Positions 44,854 through 54,281 of a stretch of 64,000 nucleotides of DNA are shown here, one piece after another (within the stretch, counting starts at the first letter, position 1; each line of letters opens with the position of its first letter). The notes below the pieces were generated by a model. That model made no database searches. It saw nothing but the letters and a program-made list of their open reading frames with translations, and was not told the DNA's origin. A program made the position numbers and the translations under genes. Origin of the DNA: Sulfitobacter dubius (GTDB lineage Bacteria > Pseudomonadota > Alphaproteobacteria > Rhodobacterales > Rhodobacteraceae); assembly GCF_900113435.1 (NCBI RefSeq), contig NZ_FOPG01000001.1, forward strand, positions 62,001 to 126,000. Reading direction: 5' to 3'.

Positions 44854-45660
44854 TTAGGGAATGGCCTGCCAGCCATAGGCCATCATCTGGCAACCGATCA
44901 GCAGGGCGATCTCTGTTACTTGCTGCGTTGCACCTAATACGTCGCCCGTTTGTCCGCCGATCTTGCGCTTGGCGATCTGCCGGACCAACAGCGCAGCGAC
45001 CAGCCCCAAAAGCGCCAAGCGCCATGCCGAATAGACCGGTGCCGCCACGATGAGCAGCACCCCGATCAGCACCGCAACTGCCGTCGCCAATGCGCCGGGG
45101 CGGCCGGTGCGATTTGACAGCCCGTCGCGGCGTACCGTGGGCAGGCTGTCCATCACCCAAACCATCGCAGCGCGTGAACCGCAGGCGGCAACGACCAGCG
45201 CCCAGACAAGCGCATCGTCGGTGATCAATTCGCTTATGAGATACCAACGCAACAGCAACGACAGCACCAGCGCCACGACGCCGTAGGTGCCAATTACGCT
45301 GTCTTTCATAATGTGCAGCCGCTTGTCTGCCGTCCAAGCGCCCCAAAACCCATCCGCACAATCCGCCAGACCGTCTTCGTGCATCGCCCCGCTAAGCATG
45401 ACGGTGATAATCAGCACGAATGCGGCGGCGAGCGGCGGGGTGGCCCCCATCCGCGTCAGGGCCAGCCCCACAGCGCCCGCGATTAAGGCCAGCACGATAC
45501 CCACCAGCGGATAGGCCCAAGCACTGCGCGCGGGGGGACGGTGTGCTTCGGTCGGGAAATGAAAATGTGGCAAGGGCAGGCGGGTCAGTAGGGCAAAGGC
45601 CACAGCAATGTCGCGGCCGCGAAAGGCCCCCTTCAGGACTGAGATGTCGGAAATGGCCAT
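44854..45660 (-). CDS. cobS: Adenosylcobinamide-GDP ribazoletransferase
   Basis: 268 residues, several membrane helices. The conserved acidic motif [15 protein letters not shown] (near residue 93) is the active site that transfers alpha-ribazole in the last step of cobalamin nucleotide-loop assembly; [17 protein letters not shown] follows. It is divergent from cobT, which makes alpha-ribazole phosphate. There is no room for a cobalamin riboswitch in the 79-base gap. Confidence 0.94.
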   Translation of the reverse strand: MAISDISVLKGAFRGRDIAVAFALLTRLPLPHFHFPTEAHRPPARSAWAYPLVGIVLALIAGAVGLALTRMGATPPLAAAFVLIITVMLSGAMHEDGLADCADGFWGAWTADKRLHIMKDSVIGTYGVVALVLSLLLRWYLISELITDDALVWALVVAACGSRAAMVWVMDSLPTVRRDGLSNRTGRPGALATAVAVLIGVLLIVAAPVYSAWRLALLGLVAALLVRQIAKRKIGGQTGDVLGATQQVTEIALLIGCQMMAYGWQAIP

Positions 45661-45739
45661 TTATTCGCCCCTTCGGCACTTTAAGCGGGGACAGGCTAAG
45701 GCTAGAAACGAAGAAATATCAATCCGCAAAGGGCAGCAT

Positions 45740-46753
45740 ATGACCACGTCTCTCGCCAGTCTCGCCGAATTTCGCAATCTTTTGCGGTCTATGCCCGAAT
45801 GTGACGCTGAGGCGATGGAGGAAGCACGTGCCCATAATGGTATTCTGACCAAACCCCCCGGCGCGCTTGGCCGTCTTGAGGATCTGGCGGTTTGGTATCG
45901 CGGCTGGCGCGGTGGTCCGAGGGCCGAGATTTCATCACCCCAGATCATTGTTTTTGCTGGCAATCACGGGGTGGCAGCACGGGGTGTTTCGGCTTTTCCA
46001 GCAGAGGTTACGGCACAGATGGTGGCGAACTTTCAGCACGGGGGCGCTGCGATAAATCAGATCGCACGGGTGAACGGAGCGACCCTTGATGTGGTGCCGC
46101 TGGCACTGGACAAACCGACGCAAGATTTTACCGTTGCACCTGCGATGACGGACGCAGAGCTTTTGGATGCCCTGTGTGCCGGTTGGGATGCGGTGAACAA
46201 CGATGCCGATCTGCTTGTGGTCGGTGAAATGGGCATCGCTAACACCACGTCCGCCGCCGCTTTGGCCAGCGCGCTGTTGGGCGGGGGAAGCGGGTTCTGG
46301 ACAGGGCGTGGCACTGGCGTTGATGACGCGGGCCTCTTGTTGAAAACCAAGGTTGTGGACGAAGGTGTCGCGCTTCATGCCGACCACGGTGATGGGCTGG
46401 AAACACTGCGCCGGTTGGGGGGGCGTGAGCTGGTGGCGATGGCCGGGGCCATGGCCCGTGCGCGTCAGTTGCGCATTCCTGTGATCCTTGACGGGTTCAT
46501 CTGTTGTGCTGCCGCGCTTTGCCTTGTGCGCACAGCACCCGGCGCGCTTGATCACTGCGTGGCGGGCCACCTCAGCGCCGAAAGCGGCCACCGCCGACTG
46601 TTGGGCGCGATGGACAAAGAACCGCTGCTGGAGTTGAATCTGCGGCTTGGCGAAGGGTCGGGCGCAGGGCTGGCGATTGGCATCCTAAAGGCCGCGCTTG
46701 CCTGCCACGCGGGCATGGCGACCTTTGCCGAAGCAGGCGTAAGCGACGCATAA
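45740..46753 (+). CDS. cobT: Nicotinate-nucleotide-dimethylbenzimidazole phosphoribosyltransferase
   Basis: 337 residues. Motifs of the family: [45 protein letters not shown] and the C-terminal [18 protein letters not shown], which includes the catalytic glutamate. It makes alpha-ribazole phosphate for the lower ligand of cobalamin. ATG 45740 is chosen by family alignment; the same frame is open from 45608 but that part faces cobS. Divergent with cobS. Confidence 0.95.
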   Translation: MTTSLASLAEFRNLLRSMPECDAEAMEEARAHNGILTKPPGALGRLEDLAVWYRGWRGGPRAEISSPQIIVFAGNHGVAARGVSAFPAEVTAQMVANFQHGGAAINQIARVNGATLDVVPLALDKPTQDFTVAPAMTDAELLDALCAGWDAVNNDADLLVVGEMGIANTTSAAALASALLGGGSGFWTGRGTGVDDAGLLLKTKVVDEGVALHADHGDGLETLRRLGGRELVAMAGAMARARQLRIPVILDGFICCAAALCLVRTAPGALDHCVAGHLSAESGHRRLLGAMDKEPLLELNLRLGEGSGAGLAIGILKAALACHAGMATFAEAGVSDA

Positions 46754-46763
46754 GACGGCGCAG

Positions 46764-46788
46764 AACGGCCCCGAAGGAAGGGGCCGTT
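46764..46788. terminator. Bidirectional terminator between cobT and the Kef-type antiporter
   Basis: AACGGCCCC-GAAGGAA-GGGGCCGTT forms a perfect 9-bp stem in the 38-base gap of two convergent genes. The T-tract after it is short (TTTG). Confidence 0.75.
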
Positions 46789-46791
46789 TGC

Positions 46792-48696
46792 TTAGGTGCT
46801 TTTGTCTGCTTTTTCTCCGCCGAGGTTCAGAAAGGCCGTCTCAAGGTCTTTTTGCAATTCCTTGGCGCGGGCGACGTAGGCGGCGTTTTGCGAGGGCGGC
46901 ACATCCGGTCGCCAAAGCGCTGCCAATTCGCGCACAGACGAACGGTCATGGGCGTAAAAAAGCTTTTGCGCCTCATTGGCCTCAAAGTTGGAAAGCCCCA
47001 TGTTTTCCAAGACATAGCGCCCGGCGCGCAGGGAACTGTCGAACATTTCCCGAACGATGTCATTGGATCCTGCTTGATAGTGGCGGTAGACCTCTTCGCG
47101 GTCCCGCGCGCGGCTGACGATATGCAAGGAAGGGTTCTCCTTGCGTGCGTAGGAAATTAGCGAAACCGCCGCTTTGGGGTCATCAAGGGCCACCACCAGC
47201 ACGCTGGCGTCTGGCAGTCCAGCCTTGCGCAGGATGTCAGGACGGGTCGGATCGCCAAGAAACCCTTTAAAACCAAAGCGCCGCATGACGGCGATGGTTT
47301 CGGGGTTGTGATCAAGCACGACGGTTTCGAACCCGCTGGCCTGCACCATGCGGTTCACCATTTGGCCAAATCGCCCCACGCCCGCGATGATTACCGGGCC
47401 GCTGCTGTCGATCTCATCCGCTATCACAGGGCTGCTGTCATCCATGCGTTTGCTGATCAGGTCGTATAGGATGAACAGCAGCGGCGTGATCAACATCGTC
47501 AACGCCACGACCAAAAGCAGCGTTTCGGCAATTGGGTCGGGCATGACGCCGGTGGCGATGGAGAAGCTGACCAGCACAAAGCCGAATTCACCTGCCTGCG
47601 CCAGTGCCAGCGTGAACAGCCACCCATCGCGTCCCTTGAGGCGAAAGAGGCGGCCCAGCACCAGCAGGATCAGCGCTTTGACGATGATCACCAAAAGCGC
47701 CATACAGATCAGGATCAGCGGCTTTTCGAACAGCAGGACAAAGTTAATCCCCGCGCCCACGGTGATAAAGAACAGCCCCAGCAGCAGACCTTTGAACGGC
47801 TCAAGGTCGGTTTCCAGTTCATGGCGAAACTCGCTGCTGGCCAGCACCACACCCGCAAGGAAGGCGCCAAGCGCAGGCGACAGCCCGACCACCGTCATGA
47901 GCGATGAAATCCCCACGACGATCAGCAGGGCCAGCGCCGTATACATCTCGCGCAGTTTAGCAAGGTGGATATAGCGAAACACCGGGCGGGTTAGGTAGAT
48001 GCCGACGAGAATAATCGCGGCCACGGCCCCGATGGTGACCAGTGTCACGCCCCAACCCGGCAGGCTTTGAACGAAAGTTTGCGCCGCATGTGCCGCGTCA
48101 TGCGCCTCGGTGCTGAGATGCGCGTTCTCGACCTCTTGCGCGTTGAGAGAGATGGAGCCATCGGGCAGAAGCCCGCCAGAGACACCCGCCGCCAAAAGCG
48201 GGAGGAAAGCGAGTATGGGGATCACCGCGATATCTTGGGTGAGCAGCACGGAAAAGACCGACCTGCCGCCTTGGGTCCGCATTAACCCCTTTTCCGAAAG
48301 GGTTTGCAGCACGATCGCAGTCGACGAGAGCGCCAGCGTAAGGCCGATCGCCAGCGCCACGCGCCACGGCTGATCATATGCCATCGCGATTGCCATCAGC
48401 GCTGCTGTCGACAATAACACCTGTAAACCGCCTAAGCCCAATAGCCGATGCCGCATGTCCCACAAGGCGCGGGGTTCCAGTTCTAAGCCGATAAGGAACA
48501 ACATCATCACCACGCCGAATTCCGCGAAATGCTGCACGTCTTTCGTCTCGGACCCGACCAAGCCCAGCACCGGGCCAATCAAGATGCCAGCGGCGAGATA
48601 GCCCAAAACCGACCCCAGCCCCAATCGAGCGGCGATCGGCACGGCGATCACGGCGGCGGCCAGATAAACGGAAGCTTGGAACAGGAAACCTTCCAT
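46792..48696 (-). CDS. Monovalent cation:proton antiporter (KefB/KefC-type)
   Basis: 634 residues. The N-terminal two thirds has about twelve membrane helices of the CPA2 type (FLIGLELEPRALWDMR; LSSTAIVLQTLSEKG). A cytosolic RCK/TrkA-N domain starts near residue 430 (VIIAGVGRFGQMVNRM), which binds nucleotide and gates transport. Kef proteins expel K+ during electrophile stress under glutathione control; that role is inferred. The lrp-type regulator next to it is on the same strand, upstream by 18 bases. Confidence 0.92.
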   Translation of the reverse strand: MEGFLFQASVYLAAAVIAVPIAARLGLGSVLGYLAAGILIGPVLGLVGSETKDVQHFAEFGVVMMLFLIGLELEPRALWDMRHRLLGLGGLQVLLSTAALMAIAMAYDQPWRVALAIGLTLALSSTAIVLQTLSEKGLMRTQGGRSVFSVLLTQDIAVIPILAFLPLLAAGVSGGLLPDGSISLNAQEVENAHLSTEAHDAAHAAQTFVQSLPGWGVTLVTIGAVAAIILVGIYLTRPVFRYIHLAKLREMYTALALLIVVGISSLMTVVGLSPALGAFLAGVVLASSEFRHELETDLEPFKGLLLGLFFITVGAGINFVLLFEKPLILICMALLVIIVKALILLVLGRLFRLKGRDGWLFTLALAQAGEFGFVLVSFSIATGVMPDPIAETLLLVVALTMLITPLLFILYDLISKRMDDSSPVIADEIDSSGPVIIAGVGRFGQMVNRMVQASGFETVVLDHNPETIAVMRRFGFKGFLGDPTRPDILRKAGLPDASVLVVALDDPKAAVSLISYARKENPSLHIVSRARDREEVYRHYQAGSNDIVREMFDSSLRAGRYVLENMGLSNFEANEAQKLFYAHDRSSVRELAALWRPDVPPSQNAAYVARAKELQKDLETAFLNLGGEKADKST

Positions 48697-48714
48697 TGCG
48701 GTCCTCTCTTAGGG

Positions 48715-49170
48715 TCAGGTGGGCAGCGGCCCGTCCTGTTTCAGTTGATCCATGACGATCTGGCTATGCACCCGGCTGACGGCCTGATGTGGCAGAAGGA
48801 CATCGTGAATAAGCCTGTTAAGGCTCGGCAGATCGTCACAATATACTCTCAAAAGATAGTCCGCATCCCCTGTCATCGTCCACGCGCTCACAATCTCGGG
48901 ACGGGTGGCCATGAGGCGGGCAAAGCTGGCCGAATGTTCCGGCCCATGAGTGCCCAGATGGACTTGAATAAACCCCTGAACGTTCAGCCCCATCTGCACC
49001 GGATCAAGCCGCGCATGATAGCCGCGAATATAGCCTTCGGCCTCAAGCCGTTGCCGCCGCCGCCCCGCTTGGCTGGGGGAAAGGTTAAGCTGCTCACCAA
49101 GTTCCTGTGCAGTGAGATGGGCATTTTTCTGTAGCGCCGTAAGCAGCCGCCGATCAATATCATCCAACAT
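48715..49170 (-). CDS. Lrp/AsnC family transcriptional regulator
   Basis: 151 residues. An N-terminal HTH (LDDIDRRLLTALQKNAHLTA; LSPSQAGRRRQRLEAEGYI) is followed by the RAM effector domain with TMTGDADYLLRVYC. It is divergent from hppD, so the obvious target is the tyrosine degradation gene. Two copies of CACTTCAG (49194 and 49209) and a palindrome GCGCAA-C-TTGCGC (49246-49258) are in the gap. Confidence 0.92.
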   Translation of the reverse strand: MLDDIDRRLLTALQKNAHLTAQELGEQLNLSPSQAGRRRQRLEAEGYIRGYHARLDPVQMGLNVQGFIQVHLGTHGPEHSASFARLMATRPEIVSAWTMTGDADYLLRVYCDDLPSLNRLIHDVLLPHQAVSRVHSQIVMDQLKQDGPLPT

Positions 49171-49193
49171 GATGCGTGGTTTCCGCGTGGTTT

Positions 49194-49258
49194 CACTTCA
49201 GTATGCGGCACTTCAGCATATTTGACCATAGTGACGCCGCAATACGCGCAACTTGCGC
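49194..49258. promoter_or_regulatory. Candidate operator region between the Lrp-type gene and hppD
   Basis: A direct repeat CACTTCAG at 49194-49201 and 49209-49216 (15-base period) and the perfect palindrome GCGCAA-C-TTGCGC (49246-49258). Lrp-type octamers bind repeated sites, so these are candidates for controlling hppD and the regulator itself. Confidence 0.5.
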
Positions 49259-49308
49259 AAAGATGAGGGCGTAGGATGTAGGAAATCCCAAAGCAGAGGA
49301 GATCAGAC

Positions 49309-50403
49309 ATGGGTCCTTTCCCACATGACGCCCCTAAATCAACCATCACGCCCGAGAACCCAGCAGGCACCGACGGTTTTGAGTTTGTCGAATTTGCCAG
49401 CCCCGATCCGCAGGCGCTGCGCGATGTCTTTACCAAGATGGGCTATGCCCATGTCGCCAATCACAAAAACAAGAAGATCGAGCTTTGGCAGCAGGGCGAC
49501 ATTACCTATGTGCTGAATTACGACTCGGATAGCTTTGCCGCACGTTTTGTGGATGAACACGGCCCCTGCGCACCTTCGATGGGCTGGCGTGTTGTGGACG
49601 CGCAAAAGGCGCTGGACCATGCGGTGGCTAAGGGCGCCGAGGAATATAAAGGCGACGGCAAGGTGCTGGACGTCCCCGCGATCATGGGTATTGGCGGGTC
49701 GCTGATTTACTTCGTCGACCAGTATTACGACACTTCGCCCTATAACTGGGAATACGACTGGATCGCCACTTCCAAGCCCGAGGGTGTTGGGTTCTACTAC
49801 CTCGATCACCTCACGCATAACGTCCACAAGGGCAATATGGACGTCTGGTTCAAGTTCTACGGCGATTTGTTCAATTTCCGTGAGATTCGCTTCTTTGACA
49901 TCGAAGGCAAGTTTACCGGGCTGACCAGCCGTGCGCTGACCTCTCCCTGTGGGCGCATTCGCATTCCGATCAACGAAGACCGGGGCGAGACCGGGCAAAT
50001 CGTTGCCTATCTGAAGAAGTACAACGGCGAGGGCATCCAGCACATCGCCGTGGGCGCGCGGGATATCTATAACGCGACCGATGCGATTGCCGACAACGGG
50101 CTAAAGTTCATGCCCGGCCCGCCAGAGACTTACTACAAGATGAGCAAGGACCGGGTGACCGGCCATGAAGAGCCGCTGGACCGGATGCAGAAACACGGCA
50201 TCTTGATTGACGGCGAAGGTGTCGTCGACGGGGGCGAGACGCGCATCCTGTTGCAGATTTTCTCGAAAACCGTGATTGGCCCGATCTTTTTCGAATTCAT
50301 CGAACGCAAGGGCGATGACGGTTTCGGGGAGGGGAACTTCAAGGCGCTGTTTGAATCGATCGAGCAAGAGCAGATCGACAATGGCGAGCTTGAGGCCTCA
50401 TAG
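49309..50403 (+). CDS. hppD: 4-hydroxyphenylpyruvate dioxygenase
   Basis: 364 residues. It converts 4-hydroxyphenylpyruvate to homogentisate in tyrosine breakdown. The iron ligands are visible: the first histidine in DHLTHNVHKG, the second in GIQHIAVGARD, and the glutamate in IFFEFIERKG. The N-terminal domain is the catalytically inactive vicinal-oxygen-chelate fold. GGAG precedes ATG 49309. A strong terminator follows. The divergent Lrp-type regulator probably controls it. Other genes of the pathway are not in this window. Confidence 0.96.
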   Translation: MGPFPHDAPKSTITPENPAGTDGFEFVEFASPDPQALRDVFTKMGYAHVANHKNKKIELWQQGDITYVLNYDSDSFAARFVDEHGPCAPSMGWRVVDAQKALDHAVAKGAEEYKGDGKVLDVPAIMGIGGSLIYFVDQYYDTSPYNWEYDWIATSKPEGVGFYYLDHLTHNVHKGNMDVWFKFYGDLFNFREIRFFDIEGKFTGLTSRALTSPCGRIRIPINEDRGETGQIVAYLKKYNGEGIQHIAVGARDIYNATDAIADNGLKFMPGPPETYYKMSKDRVTGHEEPLDRMQKHGILIDGEGVVDGGETRILLQIFSKTVIGPIFFEFIERKGDDGFGEGNFKALFESIEQEQIDNGELEAS

Positions 50404-50428
50404 AACATTCAGATTGGTTTGTGAGATC

Positions 50429-50453
50429 AAGGGGCGCTTTGGCGCCCCTTTTT
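50429..50453 (+). terminator. Rho-independent terminator of hppD
   Basis: AAGGGGCGC-TTTG-GCGCCCCTT (50429-50450) then TTT. It lies 25 bases after the hppD stop. Confidence 0.9.
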
Positions 50454-50481
50454 GCTGGTTGCGCGCCGTTGAGACGTAACC

Positions 50482-53358
50482 TTAGTTCGGCATCCTCAGC
50501 ACGACATTGCGGCCCCGGCGGACATAGCGCAATTCACTGTCGCCGATTGCCGAAACGCGGCCCCCATCAATGCGGTCGCCCACTTCGACTTTTTGGTAGC
50601 GTCCGTTGCTAAGCCGGATCAGCGCCCGGCGGTTCGACGGTTTGCCATAGACCCCGATCAGATTGACATCCCGCAGGTTGATCGCGTTTTTCACCGTGGC
50701 CTGTTTCGCGACCGACGTTTTCGACGGGAAGCGGGGCTGCACCGCTTTGGGGGCCACGCTGGCAACCTGCGCAGGTTCGGGACTGCGTGCAGCGCGTTTC
50801 ACGATACGGTCAAAGTTGCGGGGCCGCGTATCAGGACGGCGCGACTGGGTGGTGGCCTGTTTCGTGGCATTCTGGATCGCTGGCGGCGGGGCAAGGGCGG
50901 CGGCAACCGCATCGCTGGTGTCGATCGGGTCAATCGCCACTTCGGGCGCGGCGGCGGCAAGCGCTTCTTCGGCCTCTTCCTGAACCGATTTGGGCCGCAA
51001 CTGCGGCCGCAGACCTGCAAGTTCAGTGCGCGTCAGCCCATCAAGCTGCGCGCGTTCGTTGGTTTCTTCCAGATCGTCGGGGCGCGTGCGGGGGCGCGTC
51101 TCTGCCAAGGTGTTGTCGACCTCTGGTGTGGTCGGCGCAACCTCTGGCCGGGTTAATGTCGCGGGGGGCTCTACGGCGGGGCGCCCGAGGTAGACAAGAT
51201 GCCCATCGGGGCTCATCGCGCCTTGGGCCGTGGGCTTAACCAGACCTTGGGCATCCAGCGCAAAAACTGTTCCGGCAGCGGCAGGAGAGCTTACCGTGCC
51301 GGGTGCCGTGTCCGTGCCAAAACCGCTGGCGGGTGGCAGGGCCACAGCGTCGGTCGTGGTGCTGATCGGGTCAATGCTGGTGAGGTAAAGATCATCAATG
51401 TCGATGGCTGCGGCAGGGGCCGGGGGCACATCTGGGGCACGCGCCCAAATGCCGGTTGTGGCATATTTGGCGTCAATCTCGGCCTCTGTCATCTCGGTGA
51501 TGCGGCGCGGTTGGGGGTCGCGCAGCGCGTCGAGCACGGCCCCGTCTTCATCGGTCAGGCCTGCGTCCAATGCGGCGGTTTCGATTGCATCGGGTTCTGT
51601 AGGCTCAGGAGGAAGCGCTGTGATCGCGTCTTCGCTTGTCGGTGTATCAGCCGGGGCCAAAGCTTCGGCGGTACTGCGCGGGCTGCGATCACCGAAAAGC
51701 CGCGAAAGCGCGTTGCCTTCATCAAGGAAAATCGACGCCCACGCCGCCACGCCAGCAAGAAATACCAAAAGCGCCGCTGTCAGGATCAGCCCAAGGAAAC
51801 GCGGTTTGCCACCCACCTCGTTACGTCGGCGCGCGCCAAAGACGGTCATCCGCTCGGCTTCAGAGGAGGGCGAGGCCGCGTTGGGGGCGGTGGCTGCTGA
51901 CCGTCTGTCTTTCGATGGTTTGGGCTTGCGACGGCTTAGGAACCCGCCGACCGAAGACTGGGCATTGGGGGTCAGCGAACTGCTGTCAGGTTCGGGCGGT
52001 GCGGCCTCTGTGGCGGCCTCGACGGTGGCAGGCTCAACCGGCATCTGCGGCGCCAGTGGGGCGGCAGCGGGGGATGGCGCACCGACTGGCAGTGAGGCTG
52101 TGCTGGGCGCAGGAGTTGAATTAGAGGCCGTGTTCGGCCCCGCATTCGGTTTGGTGTCTGGTTTGGCAGCAGGCGGGGGCAGCGGTGTGGCCCGGCTCGC
52201 GCCGCCAAGGTTCGGTGCATTGTCCGTTCCGCCGCGACGGCTTGCAAAACCCGCAGCCGGGGCGCTGCGCGACGGCGGGGCCGAGAAATCCACCTTGCGC
52301 GAAGGCTCCGGCCGAGCGGTCGGCGGTGCGGGGGTTTCACTTTCGCCCTTAGCAGCCGCAGCGAGGGGCGCTGCGGATGCCGCAACGCTTCCGATCGCGG
52401 GCGGAGACGTTTCCTCGGGCTCTTCGGGCGTATCAGCCGCGGCCCCCGTCTTAGGGGCGTCAAGCTCTGGCAAATCCTCTTCCAGCGGTGGTGGTGTTTC
52501 CGCTGGCGTTGGAGCCAATTCAGGCTCTTTCGAACCGGCCGACGCCTCAGCTGTTTCTACCGGCGCATCCAGATCGGGCAGGTCTTCAACAAGGGGCGGG
52601 GGCACGTCATCTGGGGTCGCCTCTAGCTCGGCTGGATGCGAGGGGTCTGGCGCTTGTTCGGGCGCGGCCAATTCAGGCAGGTCTTCTTCAACCGGCGGAG
52701 GGGTGTCTTCGGGCGTGGGGGCAAGCTCCGGCTCCGGCTGCTGTGCTGCGGGCACGTCTGCGACGGCGATCGTTGCATTCGTGTCGGCAATCGGTCCCTC
52801 TGGCGCGCTCATCACGCCGGTGATCACGATAGCGGCGGCTTCAGGTTCTACGGATTCGCCGGGCTCCAAAAGCTCTGATGCAGCTTTGGTCGCACCGAAA
52901 TGCGGCGCACCGTCAAAGGGGTGGGCGGCAGGGGCGGCGGCAAAGCTGACGGGATGGAAACGATGCTCCACCGCGAAGGCTTCGGCCTCCTCCAAGGTTT
53001 CGCGCGCCACGGCGGCCACATGGGTTTGCGTGCCATCGGCGCTGACATCAAAGACCAGATCGGCCACAGCATAGGGCGTGGCCCCTTCGAGCGCAGCCGC
53101 TGCTGCGGCCCGGCGCGCGGCGCTGTCCGCGCCGGGCGTGTCGATGGTCAGATATTTGATCTGCGCGTCGGGGATCAGCAGCAGACTGCGCAGCCCACCG
53201 GAATCAAGCGCCGTGGCGGTTTTGCGCAAAACGGCGAGTTCAGAGGGCAAATCCGTACTGTCGAGCGCCACTTCACCAACAAGCCGCCAGCCGCCCGCCG
53301 TGCGGTGGAGCAAACGAATGCCGTCGAACGACAGGGAAAGGGTAAAATTCGGCTTCAT
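50482..53358 (-). CDS. Large Pro/Ala-rich membrane protein with PilM/GspL-like N-terminus and GspC/PilP-like C-terminus
   Basis: 958 residues. Residues 1-150 resemble the actin-like cytoplasmic region of pilus or type II secretion assembly proteins. A low-complexity stretch of over 300 residues follows with three imperfect copies of a 23-residue unit around TPPPVEEDLPEL, VPPPLVEDLPDL and TPPPLEEDLPEL. A membrane helix (PRFLGLILTAALLVFLAGVA) is near residue 525. The C-terminal 70 residues (INLRDVNLIGVYG...VGDRIDGGRVSAIGDSELRYV) resemble the HR domain of GspC/PilP. ATG 53358 is preferred by family pattern; 53376 is possible. The domain link to pili is inferred. Confidence 0.72.
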   Translation of the reverse strand: MKPNFTLSLSFDGIRLLHRTAGGWRLVGEVALDSTDLPSELAVLRKTATALDSGGLRSLLLIPDAQIKYLTIDTPGADSAARRAAAAAALEGATPYAVADLVFDVSADGTQTHVAAVARETLEEAEAFAVEHRFHPVSFAAAPAAHPFDGAPHFGATKAASELLEPGESVEPEAAAIVITGVMSAPEGPIADTNATIAVADVPAAQQPEPELAPTPEDTPPPVEEDLPELAAPEQAPDPSHPAELEATPDDVPPPLVEDLPDLDAPVETAEASAGSKEPELAPTPAETPPPLEEDLPELDAPKTGAAADTPEEPEETSPPAIGSVAASAAPLAAAAKGESETPAPPTARPEPSRKVDFSAPPSRSAPAAGFASRRGGTDNAPNLGGASRATPLPPPAAKPDTKPNAGPNTASNSTPAPSTASLPVGAPSPAAAPLAPQMPVEPATVEAATEAAPPEPDSSSLTPNAQSSVGGFLSRRKPKPSKDRRSAATAPNAASPSSEAERMTVFGARRRNEVGGKPRFLGLILTAALLVFLAGVAAWASIFLDEGNALSRLFGDRSPRSTAEALAPADTPTSEDAITALPPEPTEPDAIETAALDAGLTDEDGAVLDALRDPQPRRITEMTEAEIDAKYATTGIWARAPDVPPAPAAAIDIDDLYLTSIDPISTTTDAVALPPASGFGTDTAPGTVSSPAAAGTVFALDAQGLVKPTAQGAMSPDGHLVYLGRPAVEPPATLTRPEVAPTTPEVDNTLAETRPRTRPDDLEETNERAQLDGLTRTELAGLRPQLRPKSVQEEAEEALAAAAPEVAIDPIDTSDAVAAALAPPPAIQNATKQATTQSRRPDTRPRNFDRIVKRAARSPEPAQVASVAPKAVQPRFPSKTSVAKQATVKNAINLRDVNLIGVYGKPSNRRALIRLSNGRYQKVEVGDRIDGGRVSAIGDSELRYVRRGRNVVLRMPN

Positions 53359-53527
53359 CGTAGATGACTTTAGCATGGGGTCGGGCGCACTTACAGGCGC
53401 ACCGCAGTCAATGCAAAGGATAGAGCAGGAGTTCGCCCAAGGGAAGGGTGTGCGCTGCTTGGGTGCTTGTCAGTGGCGGTATGGGGTGGGCAAATGGCGG
53501 CGCATAAAAGCACGGAAAGGGATGAAC

Positions 53528-54229
53528 ATGCGACTGATGAACTGGGTGGCGCTTGCGTGGATGGCGGGGGCGGGTATGGTCTCGGCCCAGCAGGGGCCAG
53601 AAGAGGGCATTATCGTTACCGGACAAGGCAGTATCGCCGCCGCACCCGATATGGCCACGATCACATTGGGCGTTACCGAAGAGGCCACCACCGCCAAGGC
53701 TGCGATGGACAAGGTGACCGAAGCCGTCGCTGCGATTCTCACCCATCTTGATGCGCAGGGTGTGGCCGCGAGGGACCGTCAGACCAGTCGGTTCTATTTG
53801 CGCCCGGTGCATGACCGCCGCCCCGTTGAAGACGGCCAACCGCCCCGTATCACTGGCTATCAAGCGGGGAACTCGGTCACGGTCAAGGTGCGCGATCTGG
53901 ACCGTCTTGGCGCAATGATGGATGCGGTGATCGACGAGGGCGCGAACGATTTCAACGGCTTGGACTTCGGTCTTCAAGATCCCAAGGATGCGCTGGCCGA
54001 AGCGCGCAAAGCCGCTGTTGCGGATGCCTCTGAACGCGCCCGGCAATTGGCGGAGGCTGCGGGGGTGAAGCTTGGTACGCTGATCCGCATGACCGAAAAT
54101 TCACACTCCCAGCCCAAAATGTTCGAGGCAGCCCGCCTGGGCATGGCGATGGATAGTGCCATTGCCGAAGGTGAGGTCGAGGTGCAGGCCGAGGTCTCAA
54201 TGACCTTCGCGATTGCACCGGGGCAGTAG
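53528..54229 (+). CDS. SIMPL domain (DUF541) secreted protein
   Basis: 233 residues. A signal peptide ends near SAQ. The SIMPL domain is visible from GIIVTGQGSIAAAPDMATIT through the C-terminal VEVQAEVSMTFAIAP. Family members are periplasmic or outer-membrane proteins linked to oxidative stress resistance. ATG 53528 is 6 bases after GGAAAGGG; ATG 53522 is too close to that site. The frame is open upstream opposite the PilM-like gene, which is a shadow. Confidence 0.88.
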   Translation: MRLMNWVALAWMAGAGMVSAQQGPEEGIIVTGQGSIAAAPDMATITLGVTEEATTAKAAMDKVTEAVAAILTHLDAQGVAARDRQTSRFYLRPVHDRRPVEDGQPPRITGYQAGNSVTVKVRDLDRLGAMMDAVIDEGANDFNGLDFGLQDPKDALAEARKAAVADASERARQLAEAAGVKLGTLIRMTENSHSQPKMFEAARLGMAMDSAIAEGEVEVQAEVSMTFAIAPGQ

Positions 54230-54246
54230 GCCGCCTTGGATGAAAG

Positions 54247-54275
54247 TTCCCCCGCCGAGGTGATCGGCGGGGGGA
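54247..54275. terminator. Bidirectional hairpin between the SIMPL gene and metY
   Basis: CCCCCGCCGA (54249-54258), loop GGTGA, TCGGCGGGGG (54264-54273): a perfect 10-bp stem in the gap between convergent genes. T-runs are weak on both strands. Confidence 0.65.
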
Positions 54276-54281
54276 GAAGAT

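Noticed and set aside
45661..45739. Cobalamin riboswitch between cobS and cobT
   Set aside because: The 79-base gap is too short and no B12-box sequence is visible.
51398..53074. Open frame of 558 codons on the plus strand inside the PilM-like gene
   Set aside because: It is the Gly/Ser/Ala-rich antisense shadow of the Pro/Ala-rich repeat protein, without ribosome site or recognisable domain.
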